From: Candidatus Methanomethylophilaceae archaeon
Lineage (GTDB): Archaea; Thermoplasmatota; Thermoplasmata; Methanomassiliicoccales; Methanomethylophilaceae
Direction of reading: 5' to 3'
DNA length: 64,000 bases
NCBI GenBank assembly: GCA_944322255.1
Contig: CALUOK010000002.1
Span: 105,476 to 169,475 of the forward strand
Shown: positions 50,791 to 60,286 of the stretch, one piece after another
How positions within the stretch are numbered: the first letter of the stretch is position 1
How the letters are laid out: every line of letters starts with the position of its first letter
The notes under the pieces: model-generated
What the model was told of the DNA's origin: nothing
Seen by the model: the letters and a program-made list of their open reading frames with translations, nothing else
The model's database searches: none
Position numbers and translations under genes: made by a program

Positions 50791-52893
50791 TCAGATTCGC
50801 TCCTTGACCAGGGTGACCAGGGCGTCGACGGCCCAGCAGCCCTTGCCCTTGAGTCCGACGATGACAGGGTTGATCTCCAGCTCGTGGATCTCGGGGTTCT
50901 CCAGGGCGATGGTGACGATCCTGCGGATGCAGTCCTTCATGGCGTCGACGTCGGCCTCGGGCAGTCCCCTGGCGCCGGACATCAGCTTGTAGGCCTTGGT
51001 GGACTTGATCATCCTGTCCAGCTGCTCCTCGGTCATGGGGGCGTGGGCCTGGGAGATCTCTCCGAGGATCTCGACGTAGATTCCTCCGAGACCGAAGGAG
51101 ATGACGGGTCCGAACTGCGGGTCGCGGATCATCGAGAGGATGACCTCCTGTCCGGAGACCATCTGCTGGATCGACACTCCGACGATGTTGGCGCCGGGCA
51201 CGTTCTTGGTGCAGGAGTCCATGATCCTGGTGTAGGCGGCCTTGGCCTCGGCGGCGTCCTTGACGCCCACGACGACTCCTCCCACATCGGTCTTGTGCTT
51301 GATGTCGGGGGAGACGATCTTCATGACCACGGGGTAACCGATCTTGTCGCACGCGGCGGCGGCCTCGTCGGCGCTGTTGACCAGGGCCTCTCCGGGGGTG
51401 GGGACGCCGTAGGCGGCGAAGATCTCCTTGCCCTCGGACTCGGTGAGGGAGTCCCTTCCCTCGGCCTTGGCCTTGCTGAGGACCTTCTGTGCGGTCTCGT
51501 ATCCCTTGACGTCGGGAGTCTCCATCGGGGTGGCGGTCTTGTCCAGGTTCTTGGTGTATCCCCTGAGCACGGACAGCGCGTGGACGGCCCTGTCGGGTGT
51601 GGGGTAGGTGGGCATCTTGCCGGCCTTGAAGATGGCGTTGGCCCTGTCGCACTTGACTCCACCGGCGAAGCACACGACGGTGGGCACGGGGATCTCGTCC
51701 TTCATCTCGACGATAATCTTGGCGACGCTCTCCAGGTCCGCGGTGTCCAGCGGGGATCCCATGATCACGAGACCTCCGACCTCGGGGTCCTTGGTCACGA
51801 TGTCGATGACCTCCCTGAAGTACTCGGGCTTGGCGTCTCCGCGGACGTCGATGGGGTTGGTAAGTCCGGCGACGGTGGGGACCCTGACCTTGATCTCCTC
51901 GATGGTCTTGTCGGAGAACTTGACGGCGTACACGTTGGGGGCCTCGAAGGCGGCGTCGGCGGACATCACGCCGAGACCTCCGGCGTTGGTGATGATAGCA
52001 ATGCCGTCCTTCTCCATCGGACCGCAGTTGCTGAACACGCTGAGGGCGTCGAACATGTCGTCCAGGTCGTGGGCCCTGTAGATGTTGAGCTTGTCGAAGA
52101 TGACGTTGTTGACGGCGTCGGATCCGGCGAGGGACCCGGTGTGGGAGGACGCGGCGGCGGAACCGGCCTGGGTCCTTCCGCTCTTGAAGACCACGATTGG
52201 CTTCTTGACCTTGGTGTTCTGGATCTCGTTGACGAACTTCTCACCGTTGGTGATTCCCTCGCAGTACATTCCCAGGACCTTGGTCTGGGGGTCCTCCATG
52301 ATGTCGTGGATGATGTCTGCCTCGTCCAGGTCGGCCTTGTTGCCGAAGGTGACGAAGTTGGCGATTCCCATTCCGTTGAAGATGGCCCAGTCGATGATCG
52401 AGGATCCGACGGCTCCGGACTGGGAGAAGATGGAGATGTTACCCACAGGGGGCAGCAGGTGCGCGAACGTGGCGTTGACTCCGGCTCCGGGGTTCATGAC
52501 TCCGAAGCAGTTGGGTCCGAGGAACTTGACCCCGGACTCCTTGGCGACCTGGATGAGCTCCTTCTCGAGCTCGGCTCCGGCTGCGCTCTCCTCCTTGAAC
52601 CCGGCGGTGAGGATGGCGGCGTAGGGGACCTTGGCCTCCCCCAGCTTCCTGACCTCCTCGGCCACGAGGGAGTTCTTGACTGCGAACACGGCGAGCTCGA
52701 CGGGCTCCCCGATCTCCTTGACGGAGGTGTAGGCCTTCAGGCCCTGGATCTCCCCTCCCTTGGGGTTGATGGGGTAGAGCTTGCCCTCGAAGCCGGCGTT
52801 GATCATGTTCTTGAGAAGCATACCGCCCAGCTTCGTCTCGTCATTGGAGGCTCCAATGATTGCTACGGATTTAGGCGTGAGTAGTCCTTTCAT
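50791..52893 (-). CDS. Acetate/acyl-CoA ligase (ADP-forming), fused alpha and beta subunits
   Basis: A 700-residue protein. The CoA-binding Rossmann domain (SVAIIGASN, about 9-17), a CoA-ligase domain with the phosphohistidine region (SSHTGSLAGSD), a hinge, and an ATP-grasp beta domain (about 470-700; GYPVVMKIVSPDIKHKTDVGGV). The enzyme converts acyl-CoA, ADP and Pi to acid, CoA and ATP, giving substrate-level ATP in archaea. CTTTATCAAAGG at about 52913-52925 lies about 25 bp before ATG 52893, so the longer frame to 53232 is not used and the mRNA is leaderless. Confidence 0.93.
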   Translation of the reverse strand: MKGLLTPKSVAIIGASNDETKLGGMLLKNMINAGFEGKLYPINPKGGEIQGLKAYTSVKEIGEPVELAVFAVKNSLVAEEVRKLGEAKVPYAAILTAGFKEESAAGAELEKELIQVAKESGVKFLGPNCFGVMNPGAGVNATFAHLLPPVGNISIFSQSGAVGSSIIDWAIFNGMGIANFVTFGNKADLDEADIIHDIMEDPQTKVLGMYCEGITNGEKFVNEIQNTKVKKPIVVFKSGRTQAGSAAASSHTGSLAGSDAVNNVIFDKLNIYRAHDLDDMFDALSVFSNCGPMEKDGIAIITNAGGLGVMSADAAFEAPNVYAVKFSDKTIEEIKVRVPTVAGLTNPIDVRGDAKPEYFREVIDIVTKDPEVGGLVIMGSPLDTADLESVAKIIVEMKDEIPVPTVVCFAGGVKCDRANAIFKAGKMPTYPTPDRAVHALSVLRGYTKNLDKTATPMETPDVKGYETAQKVLSKAKAEGRDSLTESEGKEIFAAYGVPTPGEALVNSADEAAAACDKIGYPVVMKIVSPDIKHKTDVGGVVVGVKDAAEAKAAYTRIMDSCTKNVPGANIVGVSIQQMVSGQEVILSMIRDPQFGPVISFGLGGIYVEILGEISQAHAPMTEEQLDRMIKSTKAYKLMSGARGLPEADVDAMKDCIRRIVTIALENPEIHELEINPVIVGLKGKGCWAVDALVTLVKERI

Positions 52894-53405
52894 ACGGCGT
52901 GGTATCTTGTACCCTTTGATAAAGCTTTGTGCTAATATCGTAGCCATTCTGCTGATTCCGCAGAATTGTTGAAGGAATCCGTAGAAAATCGATATCCATT
53001 TCCACAGAATCAGTAAAAATACGACAATTGTCTTACTTTTTATCGTACATGTTCCGGTTACCGAGTGATATTCCGTCGAATGACGAATGCCCCGGGCGCA
53101 CCCCGCCCGCCGGAGGACCGATGGACAGGGTAAAATAAGGGGGAGGTCGTGGGGAGGGGTGCCGTGCCGGCGAAGGGGCGCAATCCGTGAACGCCATGTG
53201 CACGGGACGGCGCACAGTGGCCCGTTTCCCATTCATTTGGGGCTCCTGCGGGAGCTGGCGACGAGTCGTCGCAGCCGTGACCGGAGGCCAACGTCGGGTC
53301 CGACACACACCCCCTGCGTAAGTCAGTGCTCCGAGACCGGCGTCATCGCCGGACCGTGAAAGAGTGTGTTAGCGCACGGGGGACACCTCCTCCCCACCCC
53401 CGTTC
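52894..53405. other. 512-bp gene-free region, possible structured RNA
   Basis: No protein gene is supported. About 53141-53402 is GC-rich and can fold: 5' GGGGGAGG faces 3' CCTCCTCCCC/ACCCCC; inside are GCTCC-TGCG-GGAGC (about 53242-53255), GCGACGA/TCGTCGC (about 53258-53272) and CCGGCG-TCAT-CGCCGG (53337-53352). TAAAATAA (53131-53138) or TTTTTATC (53037-53044) might be its promoter. The signature bases of RNase P and SRP RNA were not found. The strand is undecided. Confidence 0.4.
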
Positions 53406-54083
53406 TCATATGCGCATGCCTATCCTCCTGAGCTCGTACTCCATGCCCGCCCTGTTCGGGAACCTGGACAGCGCCTGGTCATACTCGGCCCCGCGGCAGG
53501 TCCCCGTGGGTGAGAACCCCTGGTTCACATACGCCAGCTGGGTGTAGAGGCAGTAGTCCAGCAGCTCGTCGGACACGCTGTCGTCGTCGAGGATCGCGGA
53601 CATCGCCACCACCTTCATCAGAACGCTGGAGCGCCCCACCGCCCTGCTCCTGCCCACAGGCGTCCATCCCAGGTAGACGGACGGGTCGTGCTCAACCAGT
53701 CCGCTCTCCACCAGCCTCTCGTACGACTCCTCCAGGTCCTTCCTCTCGCCGACGGGGGACTGGCTGAGCCCCCTGAACCTGCACACGAACACGGGCTGGG
53801 CGACCCTCAGGAACTCCTCCGAGGAGATCCATCTGCAGACATCCTCCGTGTACAGCGTGTCGTTCTCTCCCCTGACCTTCGCGAACACCGTCTCCGTCAG
53901 GGACCGGATGACCTCCTCCGGCGCCTCCTTCAGGTAGTCGCTGACCTCGAACGAGATCCACCTGTACGAGCGCATCCACTTGATCTTGAAATCCCTGAAC
54001 GGGGAGAACTCCGCGTCCACCTCGTCGTATCCGTTCCTGACCCCTGCCACCTTGAAGATGGCCCTCAGCGTCCTGTCGTTCAT
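53406..54083 (-). CDS. SprT/YgjP-like protein with degenerate metal site
   Basis: A 225-residue protein. The C-terminal block (about 145-220: VLMKVVAMSAILDDDSVSDE, LLDYCLY, RFPNRAGMEYELRRIGM) follows the pattern of archaeal SprT/YgjP-like (DUF45-related) peptidases, in which a YHELLH-type zinc helix is expected. Here that position reads YTQLAY (170-175), so both histidines and the glutamate are missing. It is probably a non-catalytic relative or a very diverged family member. The N-terminal 130 residues are unassigned. Confidence 0.6.
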   Translation of the reverse strand: MNDRTLRAIFKVAGVRNGYDEVDAEFSPFRDFKIKWMRSYRWISFEVSDYLKEAPEEVIRSLTETVFAKVRGENDTLYTEDVCRWISSEEFLRVAQPVFVCRFRGLSQSPVGERKDLEESYERLVESGLVEHDPSVYLGWTPVGRSRAVGRSSVLMKVVAMSAILDDDSVSDELLDYCLYTQLAYVNQGFSPTGTCRGAEYDQALSRFPNRAGMEYELRRIGMRI

Positions 54084-54198
54084 ATCGTATCTCCTGCGGC
54101 TTTCGGCCGCGAATCACATCACTTCCGCTTCTAGGCTTAAAGGATATACCGTGCAGGCACGTCACAACAACCTTAACGGCGGGAGTCGTCACACGGTC

Positions 54199-54582
54199 AT
54201 GGAAGAGGATCCCGAACTCAGGAAGAGGACCGAGGAGGTCCTGAGAGCCACGAAGGAGGCGTACGGGTTCATCCCCGTCGTGAACCAGGTGCTGAGCGAG
54301 CGCCCGGACCTGTTCCTCCCCACGGCGGCGCTTGCGCAGGCCGTTCTGGAGGGGGACGGGGCACTGGAGCAGAAGCAGAGGTACCTCTGCGCCGTGGCGG
54401 CGGCCACCGCCGCCGGAGGGGAGTACTGCGTCAGGGCGCAGGCCACCCACGCCCGCGACGCCGGCGCCACCAGGGACGAGATACTGGAGGCCATGACCAT
54501 AGGGTCGTACATGGCCATGACCCGCGCCCAGTCTTACGCCTTCAGGAAGTACGCGGAGCTGTTCGACGTCGAACTGGAGTGA
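54199..54582 (+). CDS. Carboxymuconolactone decarboxylase/AhpD-like protein
   Basis: A 127-residue all-helical protein of the CMD family: GFIPVVNQVLSERPDLF (about 23-39), then EYCVRAQATHARDAGATRDEI (about 75-95) with Cys77 and His84. AhpD-type peroxidase relatives have a CxxC pair; here the second cysteine is replaced, so disulfide relay chemistry is doubtful. ATG 54199 starts the conserved part. Many archaeal members are uncharacterised; a detoxification role is inferred. Confidence 0.8.
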   Translation: MEEDPELRKRTEEVLRATKEAYGFIPVVNQVLSERPDLFLPTAALAQAVLEGDGALEQKQRYLCAVAAATAAGGEYCVRAQATHARDAGATRDEILEAMTIGSYMAMTRAQSYAFRKYAELFDVELE

Positions 54583-54634
54583 AAGTCGACTCAACAACGT
54601 TAAATAAAGTTGTACGATTCAAGGTGCGATAGCA

Positions 54635-54961
54635 ATGGTACAGATTTCACCCGATGCGGAGAAGTTCATCAACGACCTCCTCGAGAAGAACCAGAAGGTC
54701 GGATACGGAATCAAGATCTACCTGTCCGGGTTCGCCTGCTCCGGCCCCCAGTTCGGCATGTCCTTCCAGGAGAAGGCCGCCGAGGGGGAGAACGTGGACA
54801 AGTCCGCCAACGGATTCGACATGTTCTACGACGACGAGACCAAGAAGGAGCTGGAGGAGTGCGTCATCGAGTTCATCGACGACCCCAACTTCGGAACCGG
54901 GCTCACCATCAGGAACCCCAACTTCAACGGCTGCGCCTCCTGCGGCGGCGGATGCCACTAA
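54635..54961 (+). CDS. HesB/IscA-like iron-sulfur protein
   Basis: A 108-residue protein with the HesB/IscA fold: SPDAEKFINDLLEK start, Cys35 in LSGFACSGPQF, and a C-terminal cluster CASCGGGC (100-107). Canonical IscA has three cysteines (one plus CxC); this variant has C-x-x-C-x-x-x-C at the end, as in many methanogen HesB-like proteins. The likely role is Fe-S carrier or scaffold. A plausible TATA-like TTAAATAA lies at 54600-54607. Confidence 0.8.
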   Translation: MVQISPDAEKFINDLLEKNQKVGYGIKIYLSGFACSGPQFGMSFQEKAAEGENVDKSANGFDMFYDDETKKELEECVIEFIDDPNFGTGLTIRNPNFNGCASCGGGCH

Positions 54962-55029
54962 ACACGTTCGCGGGGGGCTCCGGCCTCCCATCCTTTTATC
55001 TTGATATCTGACGATTGACGGGCATTCCC

Positions 55030-56580
55030 ATGACGTACGTCACCCACCCCCGCATCGCACCAGGCTCCGTCGAGGAGCGCAGGTACCAGACGTCGATGGT
55101 GCAGGGGTGCATGAGGAACAACACCCTGCTCATACTTCCAACCGGGCTGGGGAAGACCGTCGTCGCCGTCAGGGTCGCTGCCGAGTACCTCTCATCGGGG
55201 AAGGTGCTGGTCCTGGCCCCCACCAAGCCGCTGGTGGACCAGCACAGGGAGGTGTTCTCCAGGGTGCTGGTCGACGCGAGGGTGGGGGAGATGAACGGCA
55301 ACATGAAGCCCGAGACCCGCGCCGGGATCGTGGAGGGGTGCGACGTGGTCGTGTCCACCCCCCAGTGCGTGGCCAACGACCTGGAGGCGGGGAGGTACGG
55401 CCTCTCCGGGGTCTCGCTGATAATCTACGACGAGGCCCACCGCGGGGTCGGCAACTACGCCTACGTCAGGGTGGCCGGGTTCTGCGGGAAGGGGACCAGG
55501 TGCGTGGGCATGACCGCATCCCCCGGGAGCGACACCTCCAAGATCGAGGAGGTGTGCATCAACCTGCATCTCAGGAGGATAGACATACGCTCCGACGAGG
55601 ACCCCGACGTGTCCCCATACATCCACTACACCTTCGTCAACAGGATCGAGGTGAACCTGCCCCAGGACATCCTGGACCTGACGGCGCTCCTGAGGACCAT
55701 GCTGGACCACTTCGTCTCCGAGATGGTTGGCCTCGGACTGGTCAACCCGGGATGGCAGATATCCACCTCGTACATGCTGTCCGTGGGCCAGAGCCTGCAG
55801 GGGAGGCTGGCCCGCGGCGAGAAGACCCGCATAGTCTACCGCGGCCTGGCGCTGCACTCCATCTGCATAAAGCTGCTCCACGCGGTCAGCCTGGCCGAGA
55901 CCCAGGGCCTCACTCCGCTGAGGGTCTACCTGGAGAAGATCGAGGCGGAGGCCGACCAGAAGGAGGGCGGGAGGAGCTCTAGGGAGATCGTCAACCGCCC
56001 CGAGTACGTCGGCGTGAGGACCATCCTCCAGAGGTCGAACGTGGAGCATCCGAAGGTCTCCAGGGTGCTGTCGCTGGTGAGCAGGACGGTGAACGGCGGC
56101 GAGGGGTCCAAGGTGATAGTCTTCGCACAGTACAGGGACACCTGCGACATGCTGACCGAGAAGCTCTCGTCCGTGCCCGGGGCCAGGGTGGGGGAGCTGG
56201 TGGGACAGTCCAACGGGGGGCTGAAGCAGAGGGAGCAGGTCTCCCTGCTGGACGGCTTCCGCAGGGGGGATCTGAACGTCATAGTCTCCACGTCCGTGGG
56301 CGAGGAGGGACTGGACGTCTCCAGCACCGACGCCGTGGTGTTCTACGAGCCGGTTTCGTCGGAGATCCGCACCATCCAGCGCCGCGGGAGGACCGGCAGG
56401 AAGAGCGACGGCGAGGTGTACGTCCTGGTGGCGAAGGGCACCCTGGACGAGGTCCTGGAGAGGTCCAGCGCCGAGAAGGAGAGGGCCATGAGGGCCAGGC
56501 TGGAGAAGCTGAGCGACGAGCTCAGCCGCGGCGTCTCGCCCATCGTAAGGAAGAACCAGCTGAGGCTGGACGGGTTCTGA
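55030..56580 (+). CDS. hef: Hef/FANCM-type DNA helicase lacking the nuclease domain
   Basis: A 516-residue SF2 helicase. Walker A LPTGLGKT (about 37-44), DEAH box IIYDEAHRGVG (about 132-142), motif III TASPG, and C-terminal helicase motifs including STSVGEEGLDV and QRRGRTGR (about 443-450). The sequence and the insert between the halves match archaeal Hef, but it stops right after the helicase core, so the XPF-type ERCC4 nuclease found in many euryarchaeal Hef proteins is absent. It handles stalled forks. TTTTATCTT (54994-55002) lies 28-36 bp before ATG 55030 (leaderless). Confidence 0.88.
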   Translation: MTYVTHPRIAPGSVEERRYQTSMVQGCMRNNTLLILPTGLGKTVVAVRVAAEYLSSGKVLVLAPTKPLVDQHREVFSRVLVDARVGEMNGNMKPETRAGIVEGCDVVVSTPQCVANDLEAGRYGLSGVSLIIYDEAHRGVGNYAYVRVAGFCGKGTRCVGMTASPGSDTSKIEEVCINLHLRRIDIRSDEDPDVSPYIHYTFVNRIEVNLPQDILDLTALLRTMLDHFVSEMVGLGLVNPGWQISTSYMLSVGQSLQGRLARGEKTRIVYRGLALHSICIKLLHAVSLAETQGLTPLRVYLEKIEAEADQKEGGRSSREIVNRPEYVGVRTILQRSNVEHPKVSRVLSLVSRTVNGGEGSKVIVFAQYRDTCDMLTEKLSSVPGARVGELVGQSNGGLKQREQVSLLDGFRRGDLNVIVSTSVGEEGLDVSSTDAVVFYEPVSSEIRTIQRRGRTGRKSDGEVYVLVAKGTLDEVLERSSAEKERAMRARLEKLSDELSRGVSPIVRKNQLRLDGF

Positions 56581-56615
56581 ACATCATTTTATCTTAGTTG
56601 GGGTATGGAGCCGGC

Positions 56616-58382
<1,767 letters not shown>

Positions 58383-58497
58383 AGGACATAACATCTCGGT
58401 CGGTGTCTGAAATCAGACGTACTGACCATTCCTTTTATAAACAAGGCGATGTTCTTTAGAGCGCCGGCACGGAATGCCGGATGGATGGGATGTGAAA

Positions 58498-58572
58498 ATG
58501 GACGAGCAGAAGAGGAAGGACCTCCAGTGTTCCGCGGACGACCACAACGTCTGGGACGGAAGCGGGGACTGA
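58498..58572 (+). CDS. 24-residue small protein gene
   Basis: The frame MDEQKRKDLQ to the stop (24 codons) sits in a complete mini-unit: TTTTATAA (58432-58439), a CCGGCA/TGCCGG hairpin (58464-58480), a GGATGTGA ribosome site (58488-58495), the frame, then a TTTTTT terminator (58609-58614). The product is charged, with one Cys, two Trp/His-type residues and an acidic end. The family is unknown. It could alternatively be a small RNA with a chance frame. Confidence 0.55.
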   Translation: MDEQKRKDLQCSADDHNVWDGSGD

Positions 58573-58730
58573 TTCCGGCAAGCGATCCGACCGTTTGGCC
58601 GAACCGCGTTTTTTGGATTCCTTGAGCGACGGCTGTATCGGACAGGGGAAACGGATTCCGCACCCTTGGCCCACGGCGCCGCACCGGCCCGTGCGCAAAC
58701 CATTTTTATAAGTACAATATAGACGGCGTC
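58573..58730. other. Gap before rpoL with T-run terminator and TATA box
   Basis: TTTTTT at 58609-58614 fits an archaeal oligo-T terminator for the small unit upstream. TTTTTATAAG (58704-58713) is the rpoL promoter, about 22-25 bp before its ATG. Nothing else was seen. Confidence 0.6.
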
Positions 58731-58982
58731 ATGCAGACCTACGTTGTCGAGAAGACCGACGATTCCGTCACCATCGCGTTCAAGGACGCGAACCTCACCC
58801 TCATCACGCCCCTCATGGACGCACTCTACAAGGACGAGAACGTCGCACTGGTCAGATACATCGACAAGCACCCGGAGCTCGAGGACCGCAGGCTCTACGT
58901 CAAGGTCAAGTCCGGGGATGCGATCGCGGCCATCGAGAAGGCGTCCGACGCCGTCGCGGACTACTACTCCGTCAAAGAGTGA
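58731..58982 (+). CDS. rpoL: RNA polymerase subunit Rpo11 (L)
   Basis: An 83-residue protein with the Rpo11/RPB11 pattern: VEKTDDSVTIAFKDANLTLITPLMDALYKDENV (about 6-38), then RYIDKHPELEDRRLYVKVKSGDAIAAIEKA. It pairs with Rpo3 in the assembly platform of RNA polymerase. The strong TATA box at 58704-58713 gives a leaderless mRNA. The stop overlaps the GTG start of truD. Confidence 0.93.
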   Translation: MQTYVVEKTDDSVTIAFKDANLTLITPLMDALYKDENVALVRYIDKHPELEDRRLYVKVKSGDAIAAIEKASDAVADYYSVKE

Positions 58983-60286
58983 ACATTTTGTACAGAGAGT
59001 GCACCACCGCGGAAGCGGACATAGGCATGAGGTGCTACCTCTGCCCCGCAGAGGGCACCGGCGGCCACCTGAAGACGCTCCCGGAGGACTTCGTCGTCAC
59101 GGAGATCTCCGACCCGCCCAGAGCGAAGGAGAACGGCGACTACGCCATAGCCACCGTCGTCACCCGCAACTGGGAGACCAACCGCCTCGTAAGGATACTC
59201 GCCCGCAGCATCGGCATGTCCAGGGAGAGGATCGGCTTCGCCGGCACCAAGGACAAGCGCGCGGTCACCACCCAGCTCATGTCCTTCAAGTGCCCCACCG
59301 AGGACCTCTCGAAGGTCGACCTCAAGGACGTCGAGATAAGGGACGTGTACAGGGGCGCCAGGGCCATCCAGATCGGCGACCTGGTCGGGAACGAGTTCGA
59401 GATCACCGTGAAGGACTGCACCCTGGACCCGTCCAGGATCCCCGAGACCGTGTCCGAGGACATCTCGGTCATAAGGAAGGTCGGAGGGTTTCCCAACTAC
59501 TTCGGGGTCCAGAGGTTCGGCGTCGTGAGACCGGTCACCCACCTGGTGGGCGAGAGGCTGGTCAGAGGGGACATCGAGGGTGCCGTGAGGACGTACATCT
59601 GCTTCACCACCCCTGAGGAGGACGCCGAGGTCGCGGAGGTCCGCAGGTCGCTGGAGGGGACCACCGACTGGTCCGCTGCTACCAGGGTCATGCCAGAGCC
59701 AATGTCTTTCGAGAAGACGATGGCCCAGGTGCTGGCCGGCGGCGGCACATGGACCGACGCCATCGACGCGATGCCGTCGAACCTCCAGATGATGTTCGTG
59801 CACGCCTACCAGTCGTACCTTTTCAACGAGATACTGAGCATGAGGATCGAGAGGGGTCTGCCGATCAACATGCCCGTCGAGGGGGACGTCGTCATCCCCC
59901 TGGACCCGAAGGGGAGCCCGGAGCACGAGAACCCCGTGATGACCACCGCGAAGAACATCGACCTGGTCGCGAGACAGGTGCGCGCCGGACGCGCGTTCGT
60001 CACCGGCGCCCTGTTCGGATCCGACTCCGTCCTCGCCGAGGGCGAGATGGGGGAGATCGAGAGGAAGGTCATCGACGACCACGGCCTGAAGGCCGAGGAC
60101 TTCGTGATCCCGGGACTGCCCAGATGCAGCTCCAAGGGCGGCCGCAGGGAGCTGATGTGCCCCGTCAAGAACATAGCCAGCGAGTTCCACGACTACGGCT
60201 ACACCCTGAGGTTCTCCCTCCCCAAGGGCAACTACGCCACCTGCCTGATGAGGGAGTTCATGAAGTCCGAGATGAGGGACTACTGA
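58979..60286 (+). CDS. truD: tRNA pseudouridine(13) synthase TruD
   Basis: A 435-residue protein with the TruD signature: FVVTEISD near the start, NRLVRILARSIGMSRERIGFAGTKDKRAVTTQ with the catalytic Asp in TKDKR (about 92-96), GNEFEITVKD, PNYFGVQRFG (about 174-183) and NLQMMFVHAYQSYLFNEIL. GTG 58979 overlaps the rpoL TGA (GTGA); a TTG three codons on is possible. It makes pseudouridine 13 in tRNAs. It is cotranscribed with rpoL and meets the TPR gene tail to tail with no gap. Confidence 0.94.
   Translation: MNILYRECTTAEADIGMRCYLCPAEGTGGHLKTLPEDFVVTEISDPPRAKENGDYAIATVVTRNWETNRLVRILARSIGMSRERIGFAGTKDKRAVTTQLMSFKCPTEDLSKVDLKDVEIRDVYRGARAIQIGDLVGNEFEITVKDCTLDPSRIPETVSEDISVIRKVGGFPNYFGVQRFGVVRPVTHLVGERLVRGDIEGAVRTYICFTTPEEDAEVAEVRRSLEGTTDWSAATRVMPEPMSFEKTMAQVLAGGGTWTDAIDAMPSNLQMMFVHAYQSYLFNEILSMRIERGLPINMPVEGDVVIPLDPKGSPEHENPVMTTAKNIDLVARQVRAGRAFVTGALFGSDSVLAEGEMGEIERKVIDDHGLKAEDFVIPGLPRCSSKGGRRELMCPVKNIASEFHDYGYTLRFSLPKGNYATCLMREFMKSEMRDY

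Noticed and set aside
52894..53232. N-terminal extension of the acyl-CoA ligase
   Set aside because: The TATA-like box at about 52913-52925 lies within it and the conserved CoA-binding domain starts at ATG 52893.
53041..53402. RNase P RNA or SRP RNA
   Set aside because: Both strands were read for the conserved signature bases of these RNAs and they were not found, so only a generic structured region is reported.
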